Assembly (NCBI GenBank): GCA_948470475.1
Contig: OX419336.1
Coordinates: 11,622,895 to 11,686,894, forward strand
From: Galaxea fascicularis
Taxonomy: Eukaryota > Cnidaria > Anthozoa > Scleractinia > Euphylliidae
DNA: 64,000 nucleotides
Direction: 5' to 3'
The position numbers and the translations under genes are program-made. The notes below the pieces were generated by a model. The model worked only from the letters and a program-made list of their open reading frames with translations, had not been told where the DNA came from and did not search any database. Shown here piece by piece: positions 31,466 through 43,900 of this stretch (the first letter of the stretch is position 1; each line of letters begins with the position of its first letter).

Positions 31466-32569
31466 CTCTGATATATATGTAAAAAAATAATGATGATAAT
31501 AATAACAATAATAATAATAATAATAGTAATAATAGTAATACCAATGATAATAATAGTAATAATAGTAATACCAATGATAGTAATACCAAGTTTTCTTCAG
31601 ATGGATATTTTTTTAACTATTTTTAATTTGTTCTTAGCCACGTTTTATGAAACATTTTTGTTACTGTTGTTAACAAAGTTCTTATACGAGATTATTATTT
31701 GGAATGTTTTTTTTTAACTGAGATGATTTTTTTAAAATCGAATTAAATTAAAAAAAAAACAGTTATTATTGTTATTGTAAAATAGGAGCAACCAATATAT
31801 TTTAATTTTGCGTCTCGTTTTTAATCAATTGAATTTTTCTTTCTGACCAAATCTAAGTGCTCTTCTTTTTGATCGAAAGAAATTGTAAATAGTGTTTTGA
31901 CCGAATAGTTTTTTTTAGCGAATTAATTGTATATAGGATTTTAATGTTAGCGTTTGTTTTTAATACCAATGATAATAATAATAATCATTATTACTATTAT
32001 TATTTAAAGATTTTATAATTACCATTTTAGACTCTAGATATACTAAATAGTTTATCAGTTTTTCTTTTTTTTTCTGTCGGAGCACTATTTATAGTGCTAG
32101 TTTATATTTTAAATTTTAAATTTATATTTTTATACTAAGTTTCACTATAGTCAACGGGGCTACGCTCACGCTCCCTGTCATACTATTTGAACTGTATATA
32201 GCATACAAATGTTTTAACTGCTGCATAATAATGATAATGCCGATGAGTTGCGCAGCTAGTTTTTCAGCCAGGTTTTCAGTGGGTTAGATCTTAAAAATGT
32301 CATAGATGGACGTATTATTAAAATAAAGAGATAAATATTCTTACTACGAGATGATTACAACCTTACACATATCACCCAATAGGCGCAACAAGTGAAAAGT
32401 TCTTTGCTCGCACCCTGTAATCAAAATTGAAAATCACATTTACACATTGCATACCTATTTTTAAACCAGCGCGCGCGCATGGCCGTCATAAGTTCGTCAC
32501 AATGGTTAAATTAGATTCAGATTCGTCAAGCATTTCCATTCGTGTACTGCAGGTCAGTCTATAAAAAAT
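31466..32569. other. AT-rich spacer with (ATA)n-type microsatellite; upstream of the kinase gene
   Basis: Runs of AATAAT/AATAGT occupy about 31487-31587, and similar shorter runs occur near 31965-32005. They explain the Ile-rich open frame here, which is not a gene. The GC-richer stretch near 32460-32500 (GCGCGCGCATGG) may be part of the promoter of the kinase gene starting at 32570. Confidence 0.5.
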
Positions 32570-35500
32570 TTGGAAATGTATTTTTTTGTGAAAGAGTCGA
32601 GAAGAAAAACTCTCGTGAAAAAGAGCTCAATGGAACTTCATGAAGGTATTGGGCTGGAGGAAGACAAAAAATACGGATCGGAAAAGAGCATAACTGAAAT
32701 TGACGTTTGTTTGAGCGAAGACAGTCAAGCGTCTGAAATGGTGAGTTTTGAAATATTTTTGGTATCCAGTAAAAATTGAGAATTTGGAAGACAATATCAC
32801 AGTTGTGCACCTAACTTACGTAGTTACGTAAAGCCTGAACATGATATATATTACACGGCAACTCTTTCGGCAGCGAAGAACAGTGTTCAAGTACCGGCTG
32901 TATCAATGACACAATTGTTTCGTAACGCATGTTTAAAAACAAAAACAATAACTAAATGAAAAGTTTTTGGTTAAATGTCACAATGTTTTCAGTGGACGTC
33001 ACTTGTCGGCTAAACAATGCTGGAACATGCAACTCTTCTAAACGAAGTTTTTAATTTCAACACAACTTTTAGTTCAACTTTTATCCGCGAGTCTAGCGGC
33101 ATTTTTCAATAACACCGTAGAAGTGCCAGAGGTAATATTTGTCAAGGACGTTCTTAAATGAAGCTCACTTTTGGGTTAGAGCTCCTTATCCGGAGAAATT
33201 TGACGAATCAAAATTAGTTTAGTTTAACAGTATTACAGAAGCCTTCTTAGGGATAGAAGCGACAAGCATCAAGCGACAAGACTTGATCAAAAGCAGGCGA
33301 CATTGTTCTCCAAAAACAGCGACAACCGACACTAGAAACTTGCACAAAAAGCGCGACAGTTTGCGACAGGAACGATTCAGCCTTAATTCCTCTTTGTTTC
33401 TATGCGACAGTACCATTTGTTCGTAACCAAACAGGCGACAGACAGACAGAGTCGTAAACAGGCGACAAAGCCGGCGACACCAGACCACTCCTTGGAGGGC
33501 CTCGATACGGACAGCTTGAATTCTCTGAGTGAAACAGCTAACCCTTACAGTCCACGGGCTTACATTCAAGGGAAAGGGAGGGTACGGGTTTGTTACGAGA
33601 CGGACTTTATTTAGCGTCTTAGGTTGGCGGGGGTGGGGGTGGGGGTGGGAGAGGGAAGTTTTTTTTTCGGCATTTCAAGTCGAGGCCTCAGCCAGCGAAA
33701 CAGTTAGCTGAAGTTAAAACTAACGCTAGGAGCAATAAAGTTTTTATTTTTTAAAGCAAGTTATGCCGTCAAAGATTTTTATGTTCCTATAAAACCATGG
33801 AGTTAATTTTTACCACACGAACTAACGACAGCTTTCTGGGCAGCTTTGTACTGAGACAGCTTCGTTGAAAGACAGAAATGTATACTATAAAATGGCAAGC
33901 GTTAGTTATTCCATCTTCTCTTCCGGCATTAGCGCACGTAATGTTCTACATTTCAAAGACACGCATTTGGCATATTTAACTGCGGAAAGGCGGAAGAAGA
34001 AAATTGATCATCCATTCCAATTTTAGGTTAGGTCTTGGCTCAGAAGGATGATTGATGAAGAAGAATTAGAGACAAGTGAATCTGGATCCACACTATCAAG
34101 TGGTTCATGCTCCTCAACCGATGATGAAGAAGAAAATAACTGGCTACATTCCATCGGTAAAATCAAAATCTTGCATTCAGTAAACGACGTAGTAATAAGG
34201 CACGGCTTAACTGATGTAAACTCAAGACTTAAGGCAAGGGCCATCTTTCGAATTGCTCTAAAAAAATTTTTGGGGACGATGGTCTAAATTTTAAGGATTA
34301 AGACATAATGACCGTCTAACTTGAGCAAAATAATAAGCTTAAAAATTCTCTGTAATTCGGTGTATCATGATATGCAAATTATAAACTAAAACTTACCTGT
34401 ATCATATTTCGGATAAAGAAGGTAAATTTTATGGCCTAAAAAAGTAGTTTTAAAAAGCTTCGAGTAGGCTAGTGCTGACAGAACGAAATAAACACAGAAA
34501 GGCGAGACTCAGTAACGTGAAGTATGCCTATATTTCTTGTGACAAAGCCCCATTAATGGCTGTAGGAAAATGACCCTTTTGTAAGTAGTGGACTCCAAGT
34601 TTAGGAAAGTAATAGTCTACATGAATTCCATGTTTAAAATTGTCTTTGTAATCCTTAACTTAAAGATCTGGAAGGTGAACTTTCCAAGTATGAAATGGGA
34701 CGTAATCTCGGTTCAGGCGCTTTTGGACAAGTTTTTGCTGGAACGCGAAGGACAGATAAATTACCGGTAAGTATTGCTGATATAGTTAACTGTTAACTGT
34801 AAAAAGGTGAACAACTAACAAATTTCTCCATCAACATCGTTTAAAAATAAGACCTAAACGACCACCCCTTTTCTTTCAGACTGAAGGAACAATTCTGGTC
34901 AAAAAATTTCCAACACTGAACTGCCACCTATCACTAAGGCATGCACTCTCTTTCATTCCAGGTGGCTGTCAAATTTGTCAAAAAGAAGTCTGTAGATGAG
35001 TTCAAAGAGGTTAGTTTGTCCAATCAAGAGCCTGAGGGCAAAAATGGCGGTAAAAATTCATTTTCCCGATCTACTCAAACTGAAAAATTCGGGCCGGGGT
35101 GTTTTCCACTTTCCACTAAACTGACTGGACACAATGTGAACCGGTCAGTTTGTAAATGAAGCACATTAACTGATTTAGATGACCGAGCGTGCTGTAGTTC
35201 TTGGAATTCATTCCAAACAACACACGAGATACATACTGAAGAACATGATATAATTTACTATTTTATCCGTTCTCGTGTTACAGATTAACGGCGTAAAAGT
35301 TCCCGCCGAAGTGTACCTCCAGGACAAGGCCCACCATCGTCACGTTATCAAAATTTACGATCACTTTACAACAGATGATCATTACGTTTACGTGATGGAT
35401 AGACCAGAGAGCTGTCGAGACTTCCGATGTGTGTTAGATCGAAATGGACCTCTCACAGAAAAAAGGCAAAACGTTACTTTCGCCAAATCGTGGAAGCAAA

Positions 35501-38500
35501 TATAAATAGCGAAGAGGAAGGAGTATTACATCGTGACTTAAAACCTGAGAATATGCTGTTGGACTTAAAAACAGATGAAATTAAATTGATAGATTTCGGT
35601 TTGGCCTCCGAAGTCCAATGCGAACCTTTTTATTCCTTTCAAGGTGAGTGGAAAACATTTGTGAAAGAAAACTAGACTTGTCAGTCTTGATCTTAAAATG
35701 TAGTCTGGGTGACAGGGTGTGTTGTAAGAGGTGACGATTTCAACTCAAATTGTCTCTTGCGAGTTTTACCAGCACCTCATTTTAGTTTTGCCTGATTATT
35801 TATCAAAACGCAAAGTCCTTGAGTCATACACAAATGACTGCATGGCTTAATGAACCGACGTCTTTGGCAAACTTTGAGTTTTGTAGATGAAGATATTTCT
35901 ATGTGTTGCAGGCACACCGTATTATATGCCGCCTGAGTTTATCAAAACAGGGCAGTATGATGGCTGCCAAGCCACGGTGTGGCAGTTAGGTATCATCTTG
36001 GAGGAAATGTTACCTGAAGATCCAGAAGATCTATCGACAGGTATCAATTGACGAAGAGTAAAATTCTTAAATGATACTTTACATGTAATTACCTGTTTTT
36101 ATGTATTATGTACAGTGGTAATGGCAAAATTTGTTTTTCTGCTTTTAACAGAAGTGACGGCTTTGATAAAATCCATGCTAAAATCAAGACTGCTGAAAGG
36201 CCATCACTGAGACAGATTCTGAAGCATCCCTGGTTTACAATGGAAGGTGAACGTCTTCATCTGTTTTAATATTTCTCTCTAACAGGTTGTTTTTGGGTTC
36301 TTGGACATGTCATTCATTGAAAATAAGATCATGTGTTCTGGCTTGCTAATGTTTTCTGTTAATCTTATTATTTTTGCAGAGCCAGAAGATTTACTTTTGT
36401 CTTCTGTTCTGTTGGAAAGCTCCGTGTAAGTGTTAACAAAGTATTCTCCACCTGACCTCTAAACTACCCAGTAAATACGTTTTTGCGCTACTCGTTCAAC
36501 TGGTTGGTCGAAGTTTTCGCCCTCCTTCTTTGAATTCCCCCTGGAGTGATGAGTTCTAAGACCTAGCGTCTTCCACAAAGCCGTACAAATCTCCGCCTGA
36601 TATAGTTGTAGGCATAAATGCTGTTAACAGGTTTGGACGCTCAGCTACATGTTTTGCTCGCAGGCTAAGTTAGTGTTTACTATATCAGAGAATCTAGCGC
36701 TAAAGATCAAAACTTTGTATGGGTTATATACTCTGCTTTTTGCAACGATGATTTCAGCGATGAGACTTGTTGATGATGCCAGTTATGCTCTAGGCTCAAA
36801 CCTTTTTCATTTTTATTCTTAGTGGACAAATCAGGTGAGGAAGAATTGACTTTTAATTATCTTAAACGTCGATGTTTCCTCGTCTGGTTTATAAAAGGAA
36901 AAAGTACTCAGTCATGCATTGTATTGTATTTCAAGGGACCGCGCAGAAGTGGGGCCAGGGCCTCCACCCCCTTTGTGAAAAAAAAAATGAATTAAGTAAA
37001 AGACATTTTCAATAAAATTCTCTCACTGGACAATAATGGTCGGCCAGCTGCAGTACCTCGCGGGAAAACTTACTTACAATTGTTCCATTTCGATTCTAAC
37101 TATGACCGAATAAGACGCATGAATAAAACTGAGTGAGAAGAGTTTTAACTAATTTAGAGTTAGTCACCTCCCCTGAATTGAAGAAGCGGGAGAGGCCCCG
37201 TACTCAAACACTGCTTCGCGGGCCCTGACTCAGTTCTCTGCGTTAGTGCTATACCCCTTTTGTTTTTAAAAGTAGATTTGAATTTTTGAAACCATTCCAA
37301 ATATTTAGCTAAACCTTATAAGTCAGACTACATTCGACTGTTCTAATACTGGAGAAGAATCGGTAAGATACTGTTTGGTGAGTTCGAAAGAAAGTGATAC
37401 TGATCGATGATAACACCTGACCAATAAGTACATTAATTGCAAGTTGCACTGTAGAATGTTGTTTAAAGAAAACCTGTATTTCGATCCATTGTTTTATTGA
37501 AAATAATGGATTGGAAACAGGGTTTCTTTTAGCGACCTTGACAAGAGATGCGCTTTTTTCCATACAACTCTTAACTCATTGATATTTATCTGAGTTACCT
37601 GTAGTTTTTATTAGCTTAGCTTCAGTCAAAACTGCCGAACAAATTTTACGAATGAGCTTAAGTCAGGTAGATGACGAGGATGATCTGGAAACTAATACAT
37701 TATAGGCAGTATATCACGATCACACTTTTCTTTACGGTTCTTGTTTTCAGCCTGGATAAATCATTTAAAACTCCTCGCGGGTTCGCAGTGTCCATGGAAA
37801 CCGTTCTTCATGTCTGGCTTTGTGTTTTCTGTGTATGTGTAAACGTTTGATGTTTACTTGTTATTAAGTCAGTTTGAAAGTTAGGTTTACAAACAACTGA
37901 GAACGAACCTGCTAAATCAATTCTCAAAACTTCGTGAGAGAGCTTGACAAGACAAGGGACTGACGATGATGCCACTGATATTTCAGATCAAACGTTTTAT
38001 TAATAATGGTAATGGCACTTCGTATCGTCCAATTCGGTCGGCTATCATACGAGTGATTAAAAAAATTGGACGACACGAAGTCCTGTTGCCAATCAATCCT
38101 AAATATACCAAAATCCGAGAAAGAAATTTAAGGAAAGAACTTTTTGGGAAAAAAAAAATACTTAAACATGACGTGTACTGTCCAGTTACACTGTCGAGTG
38201 ATAAACAAAATTGGACGACACCAAGTCCTGTTACCAATTAATCGTAACGATTCTAAAATCCGAGAAAGAAATAAGAAAAATATGAAAAAATTACTGAGAA
38301 TAGAAAAAAAATAAGAAAAGAACTTTTAGGAGAAACAATTACTTAGACATTGCGCGTACTGCCCAGTTACACTGTCCTGTTAGTGCTAAAATCATTGCTG
38401 GTGATAGCCAATCAGGTGCGAAAATTTTGTTTTACTTCATGATTAAGAAGTTATATCCGGACATAGTACATTATTGTGTTAACGACGATGATAAGATAAG

Positions 38501-39667
38501 ATGCACCAATCACTGTTTACAACAGACAAACTACAAACCGATTAATTTTACTAACAATACAAGCTACTATACACGTACAGACATTAGACTAGCAAAAGAC
38601 GGATCGAAACGCACCAATCACTGTGTACAGTCTTCACAGCCAATGGCAACTAGGCTTAACTGACAGTCGACCAATAACATCACGACTTCGTTGACCTATC
38701 ACATCAACGACCAGAGTATTTATACCACCTACTGACGTTACACACATCACTTTACTCTGATGATGACTTCTGCTCAGGTTGTCGAGACGTCAGTCATTGC
38801 CACCTTAAACAGTCCTTCTCAGGACCACACTCACCCGGACGATCATATTCCAGTTAGTTATGATATGACTCCTGGATTCAAACCATTAACGATTTTCTAA
38901 GCGTTTTCCTAGGATAATACTTACTTTTATAATTATTGTTTTCAGAAGGAATAATTCACTTGAAGACACCTCGTGTTTTCACTCTTTCAATGGAGAACTG
39001 TTTTCATGTTCAAAATTGTACTTTTCTACGTAAGTATGAACGTTTGATGTTTTTGTTGTATTTTAGCTTCAAACGTTAGCATTCTCAACAAAGGCAAACC
39101 TTCGAAAAACTCAATCTAAACGAGGAAGCTTCCTGCTTGCTAATCTCAACAACATGATGCGGCCCATAATGCGATCAATTTTGAATAAAACTGAAGCAGT
39201 TTTTTTTTATTCCGGCTCTCTGTTTCTCAAATATTGTTAAGTTGACGCGTGTTGTTTTCCTCATTTTCAGCAGGAGCGACATTGTTGTAAAAACAAGTAA
39301 CGCTGGAAGAACAAGCATCTGTACTGAAGTAAAACAGAACTGTGATCCACTGTGCCTTCTGCACATTAACGAGCTTCAAATCAAATGTGTGGAGGACGAC
39401 ATGAAAATTGCTGAAGAACAAGAGAAAGTTACTCGAGGAACAGTTGTCGGGCAGATTCACTTGTTTGGAATCTCAAGCCGGGGGCGAGGTCGGGAAAAAC
39501 GACGCGGGAAGCGGAACGAGCTGGTGAGGAGACTGGGGTGTAGAGTGAAAGGCAAGTTTCAATCTCGCTTCAGTTTTCCCGCCGGTTGGCTTCGCTTGTC
39601 GCCTCGTTCTTTGCGGCTGTGCTGCCGGATTGAGATCAAGAACGAGGGAAGCATGGCGACCACATGA
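32570..39667 (+). pseudogene. PIM-like serine/threonine kinase gene, multi-exon, two frameshifts
   Basis: Exons with GT/AG ends: 32570-32740, 34027-34156, 34666-34766, 34962-35009, 35284-35643, 35912-36040, 36152-36246 and 36380-36425. Possible later exons are 36823-36834, 37751-37832, 38946-39029 and 39271-39667. The phases of the first four fit. An acidic N-terminus precedes the P-loop GRNLGSGAFGQVFAGTR, the catalytic Lys in [25 protein letters not shown] and GTPYYMPPEF. The RPSLRQILKHPWF end is that of PIM-type kinases, which phosphorylate basic-directed Ser/Thr sites in survival signalling. Exon 5 needs one base more or fewer at an A6 run (about 35459-35464), and the exon at 36152 shifts frame near 36180. 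The 3' exons are tentative. It may be a decaying duplicate. Confidence 0.75.
37970..38376. repeat. internally duplicated dispersed repeat in a kinase-gene intron
   Basis: Two tandem, diverged copies share TTGGACGACAC(G/C)AAGTCCTGTT, then CCGAGAAAGAAAT and CCAGTTACACTGTC (about 38063-38195 and 38210-38375). A related copy lies near 59650-59935, including TAGCCAATCAG and ATGATTAAGAAGTTA blocks also found at 38407-38450. No coding role is seen. Confidence 0.55.
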
Positions 39668-40426
39668 GAAAGCGTTCAGTGGTCGCGAAGCGTGAAACGG
39701 TTGGCAATGGAGTCTGCGGATCGGTAACATTAACCGTCAGACTCGTGAAGGAGCTGTTGAGAAATTGATGTTTTACCGACCATGGAGCTATTGATCATTC
39801 AGACCATGAACTGGTTCCTGTGTTGCAAGAACTGTTAATATAAGCATTGCTCCAGGATAAAGCAGTTTTGAAGCGTACCAGTTAAAATAATAATTCGGCC
39901 AACAAGTGGAGGAAAAAACACCACCAGCGTACGGATAAAAGGAGTAGTGAAACTTAACATACTTGTGGTGCGTTACTTTTCGCTTTTGTTTACGTTCGCT
40001 CATCAGAACGGTTTGCTTCAAATGCATCACCTCACTCTCTGAAAATCGTTGTGCTGAAACTGCCTCCGACGTTTTCGTCTGTGAACTTTGCTTCAACGGC
40101 CACTCCCGCTACAAAATGTTAGCGGTCCCTTAAAAAACAACTCAAACATTGACAGTAAAGGGAGAGAATTGGCTGACAATAGCATGGCTGGTAAAAAGGA
40201 CAAAGGCGTCTCTGTACAGCGTCGGCCTTAAAAAGGTCACCTCTCAGTAATTTCTTCCGTCTTTTATTGTTTTCCTTCTTTACAAAATTCACTGACAATC
40301 ATCTCAAAATGGAAAAAAAAAAAAAACCCAACATTCAACAAGTATGTATCTACAACCCAAAAAGATGAATATGGTGGTATTAACATTGTATGCAACTACA
40401 AATAAGAGCATAACTGTACAATTAAA

Positions 40427-40737
40427 AACAAGTTTATCAAAACACTTCTCTGAGTAACAATTCAAGGAGTGAAACCGACAGTTTCTACAGCTGTGCAGAT
40501 CTTCGTGAAGTCATAGAGAAGGACGACAAGTTTGTGAACGGTACGTGTTTCATTACAACTGGTTCTCTCCAGACTGGCTCAGTAAAATCTCGAAACAACA
40601 AACCAATAGCTAATGCTAATCTTGATTCAGAGTGGAATAAAAAACTGATGGAAACTCCATCAGAAACAAGCTCATTTAAAAGCCAGGCCAAATGTGTGCA
40701 ACGTCACGATTTGGAGAACCAAAGAATACTATCTTAG
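40427..40737 (+). CDS. possible terminal exon, unknown protein
   Basis: An open frame of about 100 codons with a biased, exon-like composition (SETDSFYSCADLREVIEKDD, VNGTCFITTGSLQTGSVKS), ending at 40737. It lies between the kinase 3' exons and the oppositely oriented HECTD2-like gene whose stop is at 40976. It could be the last exon of the kinase gene or of a separate gene. No domain recognised. Confidence 0.3.
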
Positions 40738-40975
40738 TCTGTTTCCTATATTCCAATGATACTATTTCCTAAAAATCGAGTGGCCTTCTAGTAAAGAAAT
40801 TGAAAGTCAAATGACACGCAAGATTCCCAAAAGACACTGAAAAATGAACACAGGCACTGTAAACTGTTTTAAAGAAGGACAATACAGGCTGTTTATCCCA
40901 GACATTCTACGAGCCCCACAAGGACCAGCTTTGTAAGGCTGGAACAATTGAAATTTCATTATTTTTCCGAAGGTA

Positions 40976-43900
40976 TTACTCGATTCCAAATCCCTCAGCA
41001 TTTGAAATTGCAATAGTCAGCTTCTGTTTAAGAACTTTTCGGTTCTTGTAAGCAGGAAGACAGAGTTGATTGAAGCATGTGTGAGCCATTGGCAACCTAT
41101 CAAAATAGAACAAAGATAATGTTTGTTCGACGGCTACAGAAGTAACAAAAACAAACAAACAAAAGAAACTCATACACCTGGTTCGTGTAAATGGAACCCT
41201 TTCAAGAAAGAACGAACGAATGGTATTCTACAATGGGGGTCACAAGTCTTGGAACAATTCCTGCTTCCCTTCACACCATTTGCAATTTTGAACTTTCACA
41301 ATCTCTTAACGACTAGTCCATGGACGGCCCTCAAGAACACTGGCCAGGAGCAAGGGGGAGGAGTCCCGAAAAAAACCCAACAGTAAATGGAGAAAGTGCG
41401 GTATTGCGCGGTAGGACAGAAGTAAGCAATGTGTAGTTTGCTGGTTTTACCACGAGTTTGACAATTGTTCCAAGGTCTTACGACCAGCACTGCAGATACC
41501 CAACGAAGCGATATGCTTTTGGACTCCTGCCTTAACATCACTCAGACCAGCGTTCACAAAAAAAAAAAAAAAAGATCATTAACTGATTTACACATACCGT
41601 TGGTGCAATTAGCTGTTTCAAATGTTTTCATTTGTTTGTTACGTAAATAACACTCTTGGTCGATATTTTGCACGGCGCCAAAACATAGACGCGGACATAG
41701 CGGGAACAAACCGCTCCCTCTATAAAAAGGCATAACATACCAGAGAGCGCGCCTTGCAATCAACCAAAAACGCACGCCGTACAAAGTTACGAACATATGC
41801 GTATTTATCGGGATGGAATTGTGAGTAGCGTCTTTGCAGAACATTTCAAGCCACTCGATGTGTCAATTAAGATCTAGAAAAGGATTGTTACCATTTTCTT
41901 TTCAATTTGACTGTTTCAACCAGAAACCGGTCCAGAAATAAAACCGTATCCGCACTTGACAACCGTGTGCCTTCACCGAAAGTAACGCTTCAAACCGTAA
42001 GCTCGAACTATTAAAGTGCACCTAAACCCAGAATATTTTTTTCGCTAAAATAAGTCTTTGCACCTGTTCGAAAAGCATTGCGCCCTTTTTGTATTCTCTC
42101 TCGCCAAATGTTAGCTTTTTATAGGCTTCCAAAATTACGGAAAAGTGAGCGTCATTGGGTACACGACCGAGTCAGAAGAGGCGTGGGTCTATTCTTGATC
42201 TCTGACATCACAAACCGATTTGCATCGCATTAAGTCTTTGTAAACATGCATGTAAAGCAGTTTTTGACGTCAAATCAAGAATGGACCCACGCCCCTTTTC
42301 ACTCGGTCGTGTACCAAATGATGCTTACTTTTTCGCAAGTTTTGAAGCCTATAAAAAGCCAACATTTGGCAAAAAAGAACAAGAAACGGCGCAATGCTTT
42401 TCTAACAGGTGCAAAGATTTATTTTAAGAAAAAAAAATGGGTCTAGGTGCACTTAAACTCCTGAAGCAAGGGTTAGCGATCTTGACAACTTACATGCTGG
42501 TGCTGTGAGCCACTTCCATTCGTATGATCTTGAACTCCATTTCACCCATGCCACCGATGGGAACACGATCACTTCCCGTTGCGAACAGCAGCAATTTTTT
42601 CTTCAGCTCCAGCGAAAATGACAGAACTACATCCCAGAAATACCTAATAGGGTTGAGATGAAATTCGCACTCAAGTGCTTTACAAACGAAGACTTGATTT
42701 CCATATTGGGTTATTGTATGTCTCTCTAACTTTAAGGTCTACCCCAGATAACAAAACAACCTACAAAGCTGTATTAAGTAAAACTAGATAGACTTTTTCA
42801 TACCTTTCTTTTTAGGCACAAGACTTTGGACAACAACAACAAAACAATGGAGAGAGCTGTTAAGGCCCTCGCAAACGAGGAAACATGGTTTCCTGAAATG
42901 TTTCTTGGGCGCGCAAACGAGTAGGAAGCAAAAAATATGCTTTGCTTCCTTGCTGCGCAAACGAGGAAACATTTGCCGAGGAAGCAATTTTGCTTCCGGA
43001 ACACTTGAAATGTTGCGTGTGCGCGCAATCGAGGAAACATGCAACAGTGTTGACTCGTTTGCGGGGGCCTTAAACTGTCCTCATAGCAGAATTTATCCCA
43101 TGGACAGTGTAAATCTAGCGTTTTGATTGGTCTAGGCGACTTTGCGAGGCAAGGGTAAACGCACGAATGACGTCGAGTCCAAGAAAATAAAAAAGAAAGA
43201 AAAAGGAAAAACAATGTATAAAATAAATAGATGTCGTTTGCAAGTACCTGCACTCTGATAACGAACGGCGGACGTCAAAACGCGGTAAAGAAAATCATTC
43301 AAGTTAATCTCCTGCGGCTCGTAGGGTGCTTCCCTGTTCCTAACACGTTTTGACGTCGGCCGTGCGTAGTCAGATTACACACGCCCTGACAAATGGAATA
43401 TATCTAATTGTTACACAGCAGTACTGTAGCAACGCGCGTTTGTATATCGCGCCACCTTCCGTTCAACAGTCCATTCAATTGTCTCTGTTTGTTTCTGTCT
43501 ACTGTCTTTGTGCTGGTACCCTTTTTAAATTGATACTTGGTAGTTATTTGTGCGGTTGTTTGCTTGCTATACCTTAATTGCTTTACCGAAGTGTTTAATT
43601 TTTTCACGACCAACGAAACAACATACAACAAACACCAACCTGATGGGCGGGTCATTCTTTGTGTAACCATTATAAACTGTCACCTTCCTAAGGGCATCCA
43701 TGTCCAGCTCGGGATTTCCGCAAACCAACATTTCCACTTCTTCAGGTCGTAGCATCTGTGGTCACCAGAACGACATAAACAAAACGTAAAAAGAATGAAT
43801 CAAGAAATGAAACACTGCAAGTGACTTGACAAAGAAAGGTTTACTATCCATCTCAGACGGTCTGGTCACGTGATGACCTTTTTGACGGCTCTGCGAATTG

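Noticed and set aside
31490..31717. Ile-rich 75-codon frame
   Set aside because: Produced by an (ATA)n-type microsatellite.
33626..33655. G-rich run (GGGGGTGGGGGTGGGGGTGG)
   Set aside because: Could form a G-quadruplex, but nothing links it to a function; it lies in a probable intron of the kinase gene.
39473..39730. Leftward 85-codon frame and the Arg-rich rightward frame
   Set aside because: The segment looks like repeat-derived GC-rich DNA; only the 5' part of the plus-strand exon is credible.
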